From Motacilla alba alba (Eukaryota; Chordata; Aves; Passeriformes; Motacillidae): 64,000 nt of DNA. The position numbers and the translations under genes are program-made. Positions 27,401 to 42,400 of the stretch are shown in pieces. The notes beneath the pieces are model-generated. The model ran no database searches. It was given only the letters and a program-made list of their open reading frames with translations, and was not told where the DNA came from. The first letter of the stretch is position 1; every line of letters begins with the position of its first letter. Where the stretch lies: contig NC_052018.1 in the NCBI RefSeq assembly GCF_015832195.1, positions 2,865,356 to 2,929,355 on the forward strand, read 5' to 3'.

Positions 27401-30400
27401 TTTTTATGGCTTCAGGGAGAATTGTGAGCCAGCAGACAAAGCTGCCACATGCTCACTTCACTGATTCCATCAAATACTCCAAGTTATTGGTGAAGTAACT
27501 CATAGCCCTGAATTAATTAAAAATTAATAAAACATTTAGAGCAGCTCTGGTCACCTAGGCAAGAACACCAGGCCAGGAAAAGCATGCCCTTTAAAAAGGG
27601 AGATTCACCCAAGAGGGCAGAAAATGCTGGGTTTTGATGCCTCCTCAGAATTGCTCAGATCTGGGGTTGGCCTTCCTGAACTTAAATACCCTGCATTAGA
27701 AGCTCAGAGGTGGAAAAGTGCTACTCAGACCCAGCACAGGACAAAACCACCCCAGTTTGGTGTTACAACTACTCTGCAGCATTTAACGGCTGACTGGAAC
27801 CCCAAAAATTCATTAATCCATCTAATTCTGCTTCCTGGGCAGCAAACTGATGGACCAGACAGGAATGAGAACTGTGCTCCCCAGAATACTTCAGGAGTGG
27901 TAAAACACTTGCAGAGGTTGCCCAGCGAAGTTGTGGCTGCTCCTGGATCCATGAAGTGTTCAAAGCCAGGCTGGACGGGGCTTGGGATAGTAGAAGGTGT
28001 TGGAGTTGGAATGGGATGATTTTTAAGGTCCCTTCCCACCCAAACCATTCTATAATTTGTTATATTCCACTCAGATCAAGCCAACAGTTTGCTTATCCGT
28101 GTTTGTACATCACAAACATGATGGATGAAAGGGAAAGGAGATGACTGGGAAGGAGAAAAAGAGGCACCCCCTGAACAAGCATCACCTTGAAAGCACTGAA
28201 ATCACTTCCAATGGGCCGTTCTTTATCCTTTGCGATCACTACAGGTCTCTGCACAAATCCTGTAGCAACAGATAATTCTCCCTTTGGACAAGTTTGCTTT
28301 GTCTGGGGCACTGTGCCCTTCCTGGGAAGAGGCACTGCCATGGCAACAGGGTGAGGTCACCCTACAGGGAGTTTTGGGGTCCCTTCTCTTCTGTCACTCA
28401 AAAACCTTAAATAAGGTTTGAGACACAGAGGAAACCCTCCCCAAAAGTCAGATGCACCATGGGTCTGATTTTTTTATTTTCTTTCTTTCAGCATTTAATA
28501 ATAGAAAAAGGCTACAAATGAGCCTTATAGGAGAAGCCATAATTTGAATATATTCACTTGGTTTAGCAATGAAAAAGATTCCCTATAAAGCATCAGTGGC
28601 AAGAGACTCACATAAGAACAGGCTCCAGCGACTTGGAATTCAAATAATAAACTGAATATCTCCTTTTAAGGGAGAACAAGTACTCCTGCCATTATTACTC
28701 ATTTTCCATACTGCCTTTGGTACTGTATTCTAAAAGAATCTGATTTATAAATAGGTTTTAAAATGTCTTCAAATGACATCCTTCAAATCATAATTAAAAA
28801 TTTAGTAACTGTTTCAGCATAAGATTTTTCCCCCTTTTTGAGTTCCCATAAATAGATTTTCAAGTCTGACTAAAAACTCATTATTTTTCATTAGGTTCCC
28901 CTGCAAATGCAGATTAAAAACTTGCTCCAAAACTCCAGTCATAATTCCAAGCACAATCATTTGCAAAACAGCAAAGATTTTAAACTTAATGGCCATTTCT
29001 TCAATTTTTATAATATTTTATAAACCACTGTACACAGATGGGACAACAGCAGGAGAAACCACAATTATGCTGTAATTAGTTTCTTGTTGGCCTAAGGATG
29101 CCAGGAGAAACTAAATTGTCGAGTTACTTTCTTTTGTGATAAAAATTAACTTCATTTTTCTGCAAGGATGGATTTCAATACTTTTCCCAAAGGAATCAAG
29201 CTCTTTCTAAGCATTAATCCTGACAATAAAGGAGGTTTAATGACTTTTATAAACTTGGCAACACTTTTAGAACTTGTAAGTGCCAGTGAAGTCTTTGGAG
29301 TTGTATCTGCCAAAATTTGCAGCAAGGCACATGCATGAGCAGAACACATGAACTCCTAAACACTCATCTTTCTACCTCACCTGCAGTGTCTGAATTACTC
29401 TGTTCAAATCTTCTCCTATCCAATGTTTTTCCTTACAGCAAACTTGAAAAATACTTTACCAGCATCTGCCATTGTCACCTTCAAGGATCTAAGTAGTTAA
29501 TGCTCAAAAAGTAAGGAAAAAAATGTTGTTTCAAAAGCCATGGTAACCTGGAGGGTGTCTGGCAAAATTTTGCTAAAGGTTAAAATCATTGATGTGCTGA
29601 AGAACCTCCCAGAGTTAACTCCAAAAGTCAGGCAAGATGTTCCCCAAATGAAAAATGACTGAAAGAAAAAACAATTTTTTAATCCTTGATTTTTTAGGAC
29701 AAAGGACGTCCTGCAGAGGTTGTGTCCACACAAGCCAAAGCAGCCAATGACACAAGAAGCACTCAGCACTGCTTGAATTGGAATTTCTTTGGGTACCACT
29801 TCAACACAAGGTATAAACCAAGTTTTCATTTAGAAGATAACTATTCAAGATGACCATTAGATACGTGTGATTAATTTTTATCGTTTCTGGATGGATGTCC
29901 TGCTAAATAGAATTTACCAAAAGGTGCAGACTCGTGGCTTGCCAACAACCCCTCACAAATGAAGCTACAATTAACTGCTGACATCACTACTGCCTTGAAA
30001 ACGAACTTGTCTCTCACTTTCAAACATATTAATTATGGACACAATTATCCAGTGACAGCTGGTATTTATACTGAGTTCTGCCAGCTTAGTTCCCACATCT
30101 CAGCAAGGCAGGTGCAATCCAAATTCCGCTCAGAATCGGGTCACTCTTCAGCAGTACACAAACAACTTATGGTTTTATTAATGCACAGAGAGCTACATCA
30201 ATTATCTCTGGAGATAGTAAAGAAACATCTGGACATAATCCTGGGAAAACAGCTCCAGGAGACCCTGCTTGAGGAGGGAGGGATGGAGCAGATACCTCCA
30301 GAGGCCCCTTCCAGGCTGTGACTCCAGAGGCACATCCCAGTGTCCAAGAGTGCCATGAGTAAGCCTGCCATCACTCCAACAGCAATTGCAAAGCACTCCA

Positions 30401-33400
30401 GGACTCCTCTGCCTCTCACCTCTCTCACCTGGAGGCAGCCAGGTGATCTCCCTGCTCAGCAAGAGCTGTCACAGAGCACCCAGAAGCTCAGCCATGGTTT
30501 CTGGAAAGGGGTTGGTGGCATGACCTGACCTGGGAAAGTGTCACCTGAGAAACCTGAACAGGAACTAGAGGATGAAGAAAATAAAGGTATGAGGAAATGT
30601 TTGACTACAGAGTGCACAACAATCTCAGCCCAGAAAGCCAACACTACCACGGGCTCACCCACAGCGTGGGCAGCAGGGGAAGGGGGGGGGATTCTCCCTC
30701 ATTGCCCTGCTCAGGTGAGACCTCACAGGGGACACTGCATCAGCTCTGGGGACCCAGCACAAGGAAGACATGGAGCTGAGTCCAGAGGAGGCCATGGAGA
30801 TGCTCTGAGAGCTGCAGCCCCTCTGCTCTGGAGCCAGGCTGGGAGAGCTGGGGGTGTTCACCTGGAGAAGGCTGCAGGGAGACCTCAGAGCCTCTTCCAG
30901 AGCCTAAAGGGGCTCCAGGAGAGCTGGAAAGGGACTTGGGACAAGGGACAGAGGGACAGGACAAGGGGGAATGGCTTCGAACTGGAAAAGGGGAGATTTG
31001 AGTGGGATATTGGGAAGGAATTCCTGGCTGTGAGGGTGGTGAGGCCCTGGCACAGGCTGCCCAGAGAAGCTGTGGCTGCCCCTGGATCATTGGAAGTGTC
31101 CAAGGCCAGGCTGGATGGGGCTTGGAGCAGCAGCCTGGGGTAGTGGAAGGTGTCCTGCCCATGGCAGGGGGTGGAATGGGATGGTCTTTAAGGTCCCTTG
31201 CAGCTCAAACCATTCTTTGATTCCTAAGACTGACATCATTTCACAAAAAGCTGAACCAGCACATACATCACACACTCTCAGAGAACTCCACCAGTTTCAC
31301 CTTGTGCCACATTCACAAGTAAAACAGCTCACTACTTAACCACGAGATTCTTAATTATCACCTGAAATGGGGTCATGGGGGACCCATTCCAATTCCAAAC
31401 CTGTGTCCACATGCTGCAGTAATTACTTAGCACACAGAATTGAGATTACTCCGTACCACTTGCACTCCTGTGCAGTGTGAACCTGCCATGGTTCTACTAA
31501 TCCCACATAATTCCTGCACTGGGAACACTGTGAAAGGCCTCCCAGGGCTCCTCCTGCAATTCAATTAAACTCTTAGCAGCACAGGAAGACACCTCAGTGG
31601 CGACAGGGAGAGATAAAACCACGTGTGCCAACTCTGCAGAGAGGATTTGCACAGGCGGGAGCAGAGCAAGGGTGGGAAGTTTCAGCAGAAGTTGCTTCAC
31701 AGCCTCTTTGCCTGCTTAGGGCAGGTGTTTAAGCAAGAAAACTTGTAGAGCTGCACTAGAGATGCTGGTAAGCCGCAGCTGGTGCAAACGTGGTGTCAGC
31801 AACCAGAAAATTGCTTCCTCTCACAACCATCCTTATTTCTCTCTTCTCTGCCACAAAATCTGCATATGGTTTTCCTCTGCCTTTTGTCTTTTTTTTTTTT
31901 ACTTCACACCTCTGAAGTTTCTGCGGAGCGCATTGTAATCCTCCCTCTCCACGGTGCCATGGCTGCAAACTTTGCAAAGATACTATCTTTAGGTGCATTT
32001 TCTGAGAAGGAATCAGAAATATAGGGACTGTGACATACATACATTTCAAATGGAAGTTGGCTGATGGCAAATACCATTCCAAGAGCTCAGAGGAGTAGGG
32101 AGAAGAGCCTTCAAACCAAGGAAAGGTTTAACAGAAGGATAAAACAATGGATAACGTCACTACAATAGAATTCCAGGATGGTTTGGGTGGGAAAGGACCT
32201 TAAAGATCTCCCACTTTCAAACCCCTGCCAAGAGCAGGGACATCTTCCACTGTTCCAGATTGCTCCAAGCCCTGTCCAACCTGGCCTTGGACACTTCCAG
32301 GGATCCAGGGGCAGCCACAGCTTCTCTGGGCAACCTGTGCCAGGGCCTCCTTACATGGAACAATTCTTTCCCAAGATCCCATCTAACCCTGACTTCTGGC
32401 AGTTTGATCAGAGCTAAATTTTGATGGGAGTTATTCATATTAGGTACTATTTTTTGTGTGCTTGTATTTGCTGCCAAGTATAGATAAAATTCAGATCATA
32501 AACGTATGCCAAGAAATGCTTTAAAAAACCCAGAGAGCTGGAAGTGCTCGTCACTGCAGGACTGCTCAGATAAAGCTGAGTGGATATCCTGTTCCTTCAT
32601 TTCATTTATCTGATCAGCACAGTAAGGCTACAACTGCTGAGGGACAGAACAAAATGCTGGCAGGAGGCTACAAACCCCGAGGAGAAAGAAGAAAATGGTA
32701 TTGTGCTTTCCAAAAGGCTGAAAATTCAAGTAAAGTGGATGAGCCTAAGAACCTCAGACAATACACATTAAGATATAGGGTTTCCTTACGTCACTACCAA
32801 AATAAAGGCCCAGAGTTCTGGCCCCACTGAATGATGTGACCCAATTAATTATATACCAGCACAGGAAGCTTCTTGCTGGGGAAAAAAAAAAAAAAAGACC
32901 AAAAAATCCCCTAACACAAAAAACCCCAAGACGACAACAATAACAAGAAGAACAAACCAAAAACCAACCTCCTCCAACAATAAAAAGCCACCCTCCCACA
33001 CAGTGAAATGCTTCTTGGACTAGATAGCAACCAAAAAATGGGAAAAATGCTAGATTTATTTTAGAGGCCTGAAATGGAAGAGAGGAATCCGCAGTTCAGA
33101 GTCAGATAAGAAGCACATGGTAGAGCTGAGACAAAACTTAAATCCCCTCATGCAGCCACCACTCTTAGAGAAGTCCATCTTTCCTCTCCTGATATCCTTT
33201 ATGTCCAGTCCTCTTCCTTTAGCCAAAAAAATCACCATTACCCTGACTGCTCCCCTCCTCAAAGGAGCTCCAATTGGATAATTAGATGTGTAAAGCAGTA
33301 TATGCTTATCAAACCTTATGCTTATCAAGGCTGCCATGAACTTCTGAGCACTAATTAAAATGTCATTTTATTTCACACTCTCCCAGAGCAGTGAATGCAA

Positions 33401-36400
33401 CGCTCATCCCACAGGCAGATTTATACCCCCAGAATCTGTCCTGGTCCACACAAAACAAATGGATAAAGACATAACTTATTTTAATGCAAATTACAACCAA
33501 GAAAAGATAGTTTGGTACTTCTAAAACTGCAACAACACAAAATTTAGTGCTGCTTTTAGGAGGAGGCCATAAACAGCCAGACTTCCAGAGCTTCTTTCCA
33601 GGAAGGAAGAGCATTCCCAGCAGAGGGAAGGGTGCTGCCCATGCAAGAGCAGCAGATGCTGCATTCCTGCAGACCAAGCTCATTAAAACAGAAAGCAGAG
33701 ATACCTACAAGATGCTAGTTGCTGATTTCTCCTCACTGGAGGAGATGAACAAACAGGTCTGTTGTGGTTTTCCTCATCTACTGAAATTCAAATAGGTAGA
33801 AGAATGTCAAATATTGAGGCAAATCTTGAGGTGCTAAAGCAGTTCCAATTTTCTCATTTTACTGTAACAAACACACACAGAAACAAGCTCCTCTGCACTC
33901 AGTAGCTTCATTTCAGACTTTACAGAGCTGTGACAAAATCAGAATAAACTCCACAAGTGTAAGGTAGCATCAAGTGCAACACTGCCATCCTAAAAATAAC
34001 ACCACCATAACAAAAAAAGGACAAATTACCTCAAACTGATGCACTGAAGTAACTAAAAACTTGTTCAAATTTCCTCAGGACAATGACTGTAAGACACTAA
34101 GAGGTTTCTCCTTTTCTTCACTTTTCACACTAAACCTGTATATAATTTAGAAAACAAACCCTGATAGTTTTCCTATTCCATTTCCCAAAACACAAGGAAA
34201 TGAGAAGACTATATGTGATATTATCTGCCTGTGCCTTCCAGCTGACCATACAATCACTGATAATATGATGAGGCATCATCCACCTTCTTAGAAGAGCATC
34301 AAACCCTGAACATTCAGATTATCTTATTTCAAATTAGCCTGGGGGACACATCCACACAATCAAAAAGACTGTAACAGGGAGTGGGAGAGCTTTACAGCAC
34401 AAAGTTATCCTGGTTATTTCTAATCAATCATGTTGGAGGGTGGGAAATATCCTCTCTTGCATCTCTTTCTGATCTCATTATATTAATCTGAGATCAAGAT
34501 TTTGGAATTTATACTCAAACATCTGCCGAACAAAATTGGTCGAACATAAAAACAGTGATATATATAGAGAAAGAGAAGGAGAAAGACTCCTCTTAAAACA
34601 AAAGAATTTGTCTATTTTGTAGATTTAACAAGTCAAGAAAACAATTAAAACTTCACAGTCTCCCTGAAGCTTCAACAACCTGTTACTGGAAGCTTCAGAC
34701 ACAGGTAGGCTTGAAAACCAAAACTGTCGAGATAGTTCCCTCAAAATTGCCATAAATGGTTCAATAAAAGCTACATTCCACTCAAATATTAAACACATTA
34801 TTTTAATAGCTTCAACATGGCACCAAGAGGGGTTTTGGTTTTGTTTTCTGGTTGCATTGAGGTTTTTTCAAGAAGACAACCCAGCTCTGGGAAGTGGCCC
34901 CTACTGTTGGGAAGGGACCACAGGCAACCTGCTGTTTGCAGCACAAGTCAACTCCTCAGAGAAATCCCAGCCAAAACCCTTTGCCAGCTTCAGAGGAGTT
35001 TTCCTGAAGGGCTGGATGCTGAGCAATTATCACCACCAGCCTCCACATGCTGTCTGAAAGCAGATCAATAATCCCACGAGTACTTCAGAACCTGCAGGCA
35101 GATTGTCCGGCAAAACCCTTCCATTTAGTGAAGAATTAAGGCTGCAGGTACTTGACAAATGTTTTGGCTTTTAAGGAGAAAAAGCACCAGAGATTAAGAA
35201 TCAATAAAGCACAAGTTGAGGGTTGTACTTCAGATCACATCATGTGAAACAAATGAATTTTTCATCTAATTTGCTCTTTCCCTCAAATGCAGCAGGTTAT
35301 TACCCACTTGGTCAAGCGAGCAGCAAGATCAAAAAAGGGCCTCTGATGTTCATCCAAGGAATATGGGGAGGGGCAAGGATGATTCCAGTAGTGACATGGC
35401 CACTCAATTCTCACTTGAGCAGGTTATGGCTCATGTTAAAGCAGTTTTCACTTGCCACATGGGCACAAAGCTTTTAATCCTAATTAGCTATGACTATGTT
35501 TGCCACTAAAAAAGGTAGACATAAATAGGTGTGACCCAGCTAGTGGGAAGGGAAACCAGCTATAAAAGAAATCATTAACACAAGCCTCAACATTTATTTA
35601 CTTCAGCAACACAAAATAGGTTACAGGTCTGTTTTAAGCACATTAACACACACAAGCACAGCTCAAAATTTCTGTTTACTTTTTATCCATCACAAAAATT
35701 AATGCAGGGTTTCTGTCTCGGATTTTCACTTTTACTTCAGTCAAAGCACGTGAGCCGGAGCAAACACTTCCTCAAAAGCACAGCAACCCCCTTCTCTCCT
35801 GGCAGAACTCCCACTTCTCAATTTTACACGAGATAAGGAGTTTATATGGTGAGCCTTCACCTCCTTGTGCAAATTAATTTCTCCCTTGTGCAGCCAAGGC
35901 CTCAGGAGGTGCAGTGGCAGAGCCCTGTGTGCCATTCCTGCTGTCCCCTGGACACTTTTAATTATTTCTAGCTACTGCAGAAACTCATCAGAAGTGTTTA
36001 GTCATATCATTTTTACATCAGAAGATAATTTTGAGAGAAGGAGATGACTGGCAGCTGGATGCAGTCTAGCCTTAATTAGCACACACACAAATTAAGAGAA
36101 GTCCTCTAAAACCATCAAGTCCCCAAGTGCCACATCCACACGACTTTTAAATCCTTCTGGTGATGGAGACTCCAGCACATCCCTGGGCAGCCCCTTTCCA
36201 AGGTTTGAAATCCTCTCAGTAAAGAAATTGTTCTTAATATCCAACCTAAACCTCCCCCAGCACAAGTTCACCTCCAAATTATAGGTTTAATACCACTTCC
36301 TACAAAATAAGCTTTGACAGTGGACTGAAAAAGCAATTTCATTCACTCATTTAAATGACTCTGTCAATTGCAAATCAGCCTTATTTTTCTATTCTCTTCC

Positions 36401-39400
36401 AACTTCTTTACGCTGTTCAGTAACCAATAAAATCCAGCAGAAATAACTATAATTTTACAGAACAAGCTCATGCTTGAAGTAAGAGTTGAGCAAGGGTGCA
36501 GAGGCCAAGCTGGCAGTACAGGAAAATCTCATGGTGCTGTTTTTGCAAACATGAACTTCCTGTGGGCTGTTCTGTGCCCAAAACCCACCAGCTTGGATGT
36601 CAGGAGGGGCAGACTTCCCTTTCTTCTGGATGTCAGCTCTTGGCCTCAGGAATACACACACACACACACACACTCCCTGCCCCCCTAACTTCCTGGAACA
36701 TTGCTGCACATGAAAACACTGCACAAATCTGTTCCCTGGATGACAATGCTGAGATAACATCTAACCCAGAATTTTCATTCTCAGAATTTTATGCACCAGC
36801 GTGACACCTCAGCCACGGGAGCCATTCCTGCTTAATACAACTGTGTGTCCCTTCCACACACCCTAATCTGAATTTTCTCCATCCCCGAGTGGTTTATACT
36901 GAATTAATACAATGCCAGGAAAGATATGGAGAAGCAAAGGCACAGCAATTAGCTTTCACCCATCTTCTAAGACAATTTTTCTCCCTTTAAATTGCTTTGC
37001 TGTCAAATAGCAACCATACCACAGCATGCAAATGGTCTCAGAGAGCCCAATATTCCATTTCTGGTGGTGTCCAACAGCTGAGACTCCTCAATCGAATGCA
37101 GGGAACAGCTGGGGACACAGATGCCTGAGATGAGACAGCTCTCCAAGTTGTTCTTGCCTAACATCAGGCCGGATCCTGGGTGATTTTCAAGAAAATGTGG
37201 GCATTTTTCCATGACTCTCTACCAGTAATTGCCTGTTTTCTTGGGAGTGTGGAGTTCTGCAGATTAGTTCCATAAATAGCAATGCCTTCATACGTTTGCC
37301 TCCTTTTCTGATCAAGCATGTCCTTTCTGAGGGTGGAAGTGAAGTCTGCACCCCAACATGCTCCTGCTGCCATGAGTTATTTTCTAAAAGTCAATTTTTC
37401 CTGGTTACTCCTGCCAGTCAACTTTTTCAGTGCTCATATATCTACACATTTAAGGACATCTATATAATCCTGTCAGCATTTCCTCTCTAGGAATCTCAAC
37501 TCTGTGAGTGAGGCAAATGGACGTTTGTGTGCAGAAAATGGTAAGATATAGAACAAAGGTAATTGGACCATGATGTGTTCAGTTTTTGCCAAAATTTTAA
37601 ACTGGATTTTTTGCTTATTATTCCACATATATTCCTTGTATAGCTCACTGAAATACGTGATATATATGTACTTTGTCACATCACAGAGGTATTTTTTAAT
37701 TTAACTGTTTTTCCACTCAATGTACATTTACCCCAACCAACACACTCCCTTATCTATAATTTTCTCACAGCAAATCAATTTACGTGCACTTTTACCACCT
37801 CATCACTCAGGCACTTCCACACTAAAATTAGCATTTCCCATCACGATCGAGGGATCTCGAGGTCTCTAACACTCCCCATAGCAAGAGCTACTAAGCCACG
37901 ACTTATTTTCAGCTTTTAGCAGCTTGAAGGGGAGTTCTGGAGTCACGCTAAGGAGTCACCCACACACCCCAGGCAGGTGAAAGGCGGCTTCACCTTGCTC
38001 TGGGCAGACCCAACATTGTGTAACTGCCCAGGCTGTACCAAGCAGGAGCTTATCCCGCCTCCCCAGCACGGGATTCCTGGCTAACACAGAGCACAGGGAG
38101 CTTGTGTGGGCTTGCAAGAACACCCCATTCCAGTTTTTTGTTTGTTTTTAAATTCCAAGTCCCGTGTGTTTGTTAGCATTCCTCCACTTTGTGCCTAACC
38201 CTTCAAAAAGAGCGAATTAACATTGCTTGGTCCTTGAGACCCTAATTCTTGTTTTCTGGTAGTGTTTTCTCAATATCTACATCTTTGCCAGGATTCTGTC
38301 TGAATTGGCCCTAATCTTCATTCCTTCAAAAGGATTAAAAGCTTCTTCAGCTTTATAAGAAGAAAGAAACTTTACTCCAAAGACAAACTCAGGAAAGTTT
38401 TAACACACTGGGCTGTTCATTTTAACCCAACTCCTGCCTGAAGGCCATCATCCACCTGAAATCAGCAATTTATTACCCATCTGAATCATAGTTTGGGTTG
38501 GAAGGACCTTAAAGCTCACCCCATTCCAACCCCCTGCCATGGGCAGTGACATTTTCCACCATGACAGGTTGCTCCAAGCCCCATCTCCTCACAGCCTTCT
38601 TCAGGACTGTTATATGTTTCAGAAAGAAAACAAGAGTTGGAATGGCAGAAGAATCTTCTAAAGATATTCTTTCCTATGTAAAATATTGGGCTTCACCCAG
38701 TTCCTCATCAAAGCAGAAATCACTGAACTCAGCTGCTGCAAGGCTACAAAAATACTCAAGATTTTTTTTCTAAATTTCCAGAACTCCTTAAAAACAAGCA
38801 AATTGAGTTTAAGCACCATGACTTCATGAGCAAAAAAAAAAAAAAACCCAAAAAACAACCTGTGTGTGTGGGTATAGGAAAGTAAACTGGTTTAAATCCA
38901 GAAATAGATAACTTAAAAGCAAATCTTCATAAAGATCCTCAATTACTGAATTATCTACTACAAAGCACTAATTATAAAGACATTACAATAGCTGAAGTGG
39001 AAAAACCCAGCCTGGTTTAACACACTTGTCAGCTCCAGTTAGCTGCACTCACTCCTTGGAAGATTTTTTTACCCTGTGCCAGTCTTTGGAATCTCTCTGT
39101 TCTGCAAAACAAGGGGGAAAGCAGCTAGAAACCACAAACTGCAACAAAAGTACAGTGAAGTCAGCACTTGTTTCATTTTTAAGCATTTTCTCTTAATAAA
39201 AAGGCTCAGAGGGTTTGCTGGGCAGATTTAATGAACGCTTTGCCTTACAAATACCACGGCTGATTCACAGGGCTGTGCCAGACTGATACACCACTGATCT
39301 CTGAGCTCATATCAGTTACACATCAATTACAGTTATGTCTGCAAGACAGAATAAACCTCCTTTGTCTGATTTGTCCAAAAAAATTTCTATCTTTTTAACA

Positions 39401-42400
39401 GGTCTTGTATGGGAGATGTAAAATTACACCACAAGCAAATTGATGGTTTTAAAAAAAAAAGGCTAGAAAGGAACCTGGAGTAATTAAGAGTCAATTTGGA
39501 GATTTTCCAAAAAATTAATTCCCATAAACATTCCAATTGTTGCCCAGGACTTATCTATTTACTTCAACCACAATGAGTTCACACCCTCTTCCAAGCCCCA
39601 GCCACCGAGTAAGAATGCTGTGAGTAATCTTTGCAGCACGGAGTAAATCCCGAGTAGATAAAGAAACTTCAGCCTTGACCTTTGCACCAGGGAGAGCAGA
39701 GGGAGCAGACAGCTCAGGAAGGCAAACAAAAGAGGGGACAAGTCATGCTAATGATATTATCCATCCGCAGAATCCCTGGAGCTTCACACATCCTTGAGGG
39801 GAGGTTTTGATTTACAGAGGTCATTTGGGGAAATTTGTGACAGAACTCGAGGATCTGTCACAATTAATTTTGTGATGGCAGCTAAAGAAAAGGGTGAGCA
39901 TTTCCACACACTATAATTTTAATTTTAACACAAGAAACCACCACCCAACCAAAGCCACCCCCTCAACAGCCCAAGGTTAATAGCAAAGCCTGCCCAGCCT
40001 GGAGGTCAGCCCACGGATTTTAAAATTGATCTTTTGTACGTGATCAAGTTACTGAAACCTGCACAACAGCATTAAGGATTGCTCAATAAAATAACTGCTG
40101 CCTCTCTCCAGCTCAGGAAAGGTCATTTCTTGGTTAAGGAATAACAGGAGAATACCACATTTTTTTCCAGCCATATGAAGAGAGACTTTTTTTAAGAGCA
40201 AGTGTTTTACATGTACTTATTAATTCTCAAGTCTCTAGATAAATGTATAAATAATATATTCCGTTTGTAGACACAAGAAGAACTGAGGTCCATCAGTTAT
40301 CCAACCAGGATTTTCAAAACATTCCTTAATTTTTAATGCCAAATTTGAAACAGCTCCAGACACTTTTCTGAAGACCTAGGAATATTTCCATGGCAATTAA
40401 TGGACACAATTTGCCCTATGCAACAGTCAGGTCCCACACATCTCAAGTTGGGGGATCTATTTGCTTCTCCTCGTCTCCCAGACTTGGTTTGTCCCAGAGA
40501 GGATGGAACTGGGGGAAAAAATGCTTAAATCCAAAAGTCATGGGTTGTTTTTCCAAATGTCACTCCCTGCCAGACCAAGGCTGAGTCATGACGAGTGGGG
40601 AGGTGACAGCACTGAATTCTGTCTCTAAAATTCTTTTCCTAGTTCCTAAATTGACCCTGGCATCCCAATGAGAAATGCAACAAAGCTCTGGAGGTTTCCA
40701 AACATGCCCTGCTTTGCAAGCAGCTAAACTGTGTATTTACAATATTAATTACTTCTTTTCCCTGTTTAATTAAAAGGTTTGCCAGAATTCCTTCAGCTCA
40801 CTTGAGACACCAGAAAACTCCGAAATCCAAAGGAATTGATTTTGTAACAGAAGGCAAAGTAGTTGATGGTGGATTTGGAAACAGAAGCAGAACCTGAGCA
40901 TAAATTAAACCCCAGACTTAGAAAACCTGCCACTACAACTAACCTTTTCCTTGAGCTGATATTTAAGATTGCTCTGATGGAGCTGTAGCAGCCAAGACAA
41001 TTCAGCAGCAGCCTCCCAAGGGTGTAACCTGTTCCAAAAGAACCCTGTTCCAAACCCTCATCGCTCCAACTTGTGTTTTTGGGATCTGCTGTCTCACCAT
41101 GTCCAGGCAAACCCACAGTGCAGTTAATGGGCCTCCACTTTCCCCTCTTCTATTAAATCACCCCAGATAAATTTCCTATGCTTCCTGCTTAGATTAGCAA
41201 TGGCCATTTGTGAGGATGCAAATGAAGCATTCTTCTCTCACTGAGCTCACCACCATGTCTGGGACCTCAAGCCACTGCCAACTCAGCCCTCCCCTGCCAA
41301 GGGACACGATTTGCATGATGTGTGGCTGCCCCATGAACATTTTTAAACACATATTAGGGACTATAAACCAGGCATTTCATTGCCATGTTTTAGAGAAACT
41401 ACGAGTAATGTTTTTAATCCAGCTGTGACTGACTTGGCTTCTGAAAATCTCAATTTCCTGCCGTTTTTAGAGGCTCAAATCGACGTAGGGTTTTGGCAGC
41501 TGAACAATGCACATGTTCCTGGAGGAGGAGGACATTGATACAAACAAAAACACACCCCCACACACAGCCTGTTTGGTTTTAAGTAACTTATTAAAGCTCC
41601 AGTCCCACTGTCTGTAATAAATCTTTCAGCTAATGACAATGGAAGGTAAGTACTGCACCTGATGATCTCTTCCCTTGTCCACTTGGGTTTGGGGAGTTGA
41701 AATTATCAGAGATCAGTTAATGAATACTGACCCCTGATACACAGCTCAACATCACAAGAAAATTTAAACAAAGCTTTTCTATGAGTTTAATTTAATACAT
41801 AGAATTTTCCCCCTGTTATCCTTAAGACCTCTTCCCTTCTTCCCCCCAGAAAACAGACGACTGACTGCAGACATCCAGCAACAGGTTTTGCCTTTTCCTG
41901 CACCATTATTTTGTTTCATGCATGTATTTTTCCATTTCCTCCCCTTGCATCAAGCAATAAATTAAATAGTCACAAACTTAACTCTATCACTCACTACGTG
42001 ACTTTTCAGTTTCACAGTAATTTAATAGATTAATGCCAGTTCTGACACAAACTTCTCCACGGATTTTTTGGTGCATGGAATGCCCCACTGTCAAGAAATT
42101 CCTAGAGCTACATCTCTCCAGAATGTTCCCATTCACCTTCTTACACCATGAAAACATGACACCTTCTTACACCACGACAACTGTGAAAATTTAATTTCAT
42201 TCCAAAATCACAAACTATGCTCCGCTCAAATTGTTTTGCAGATTTAAATTTCTCCTGTCCCATAGCAGCACATGAGAAAAAAATGAATGTTCATGGACCC
42301 ATTAACCACTAACACATTGTTGGGAGCAGGAAGAAAAGGCACAAGGTTTTAAAAGCAACTTCCCAGCAGGGTAAAAATCAGCATTATTTTATGGATGATG

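Noticed and set aside
30538..31143. 201-codon plus-strand open frame and overlapping minus-strand frames
   Set aside because: The sequence is mostly CR1 3' region, which is non-coding. Similar frames recur at every long CR1 copy (8783-9343, 25109-25653, 48076-48504, 55592-56113, 61690-62446).
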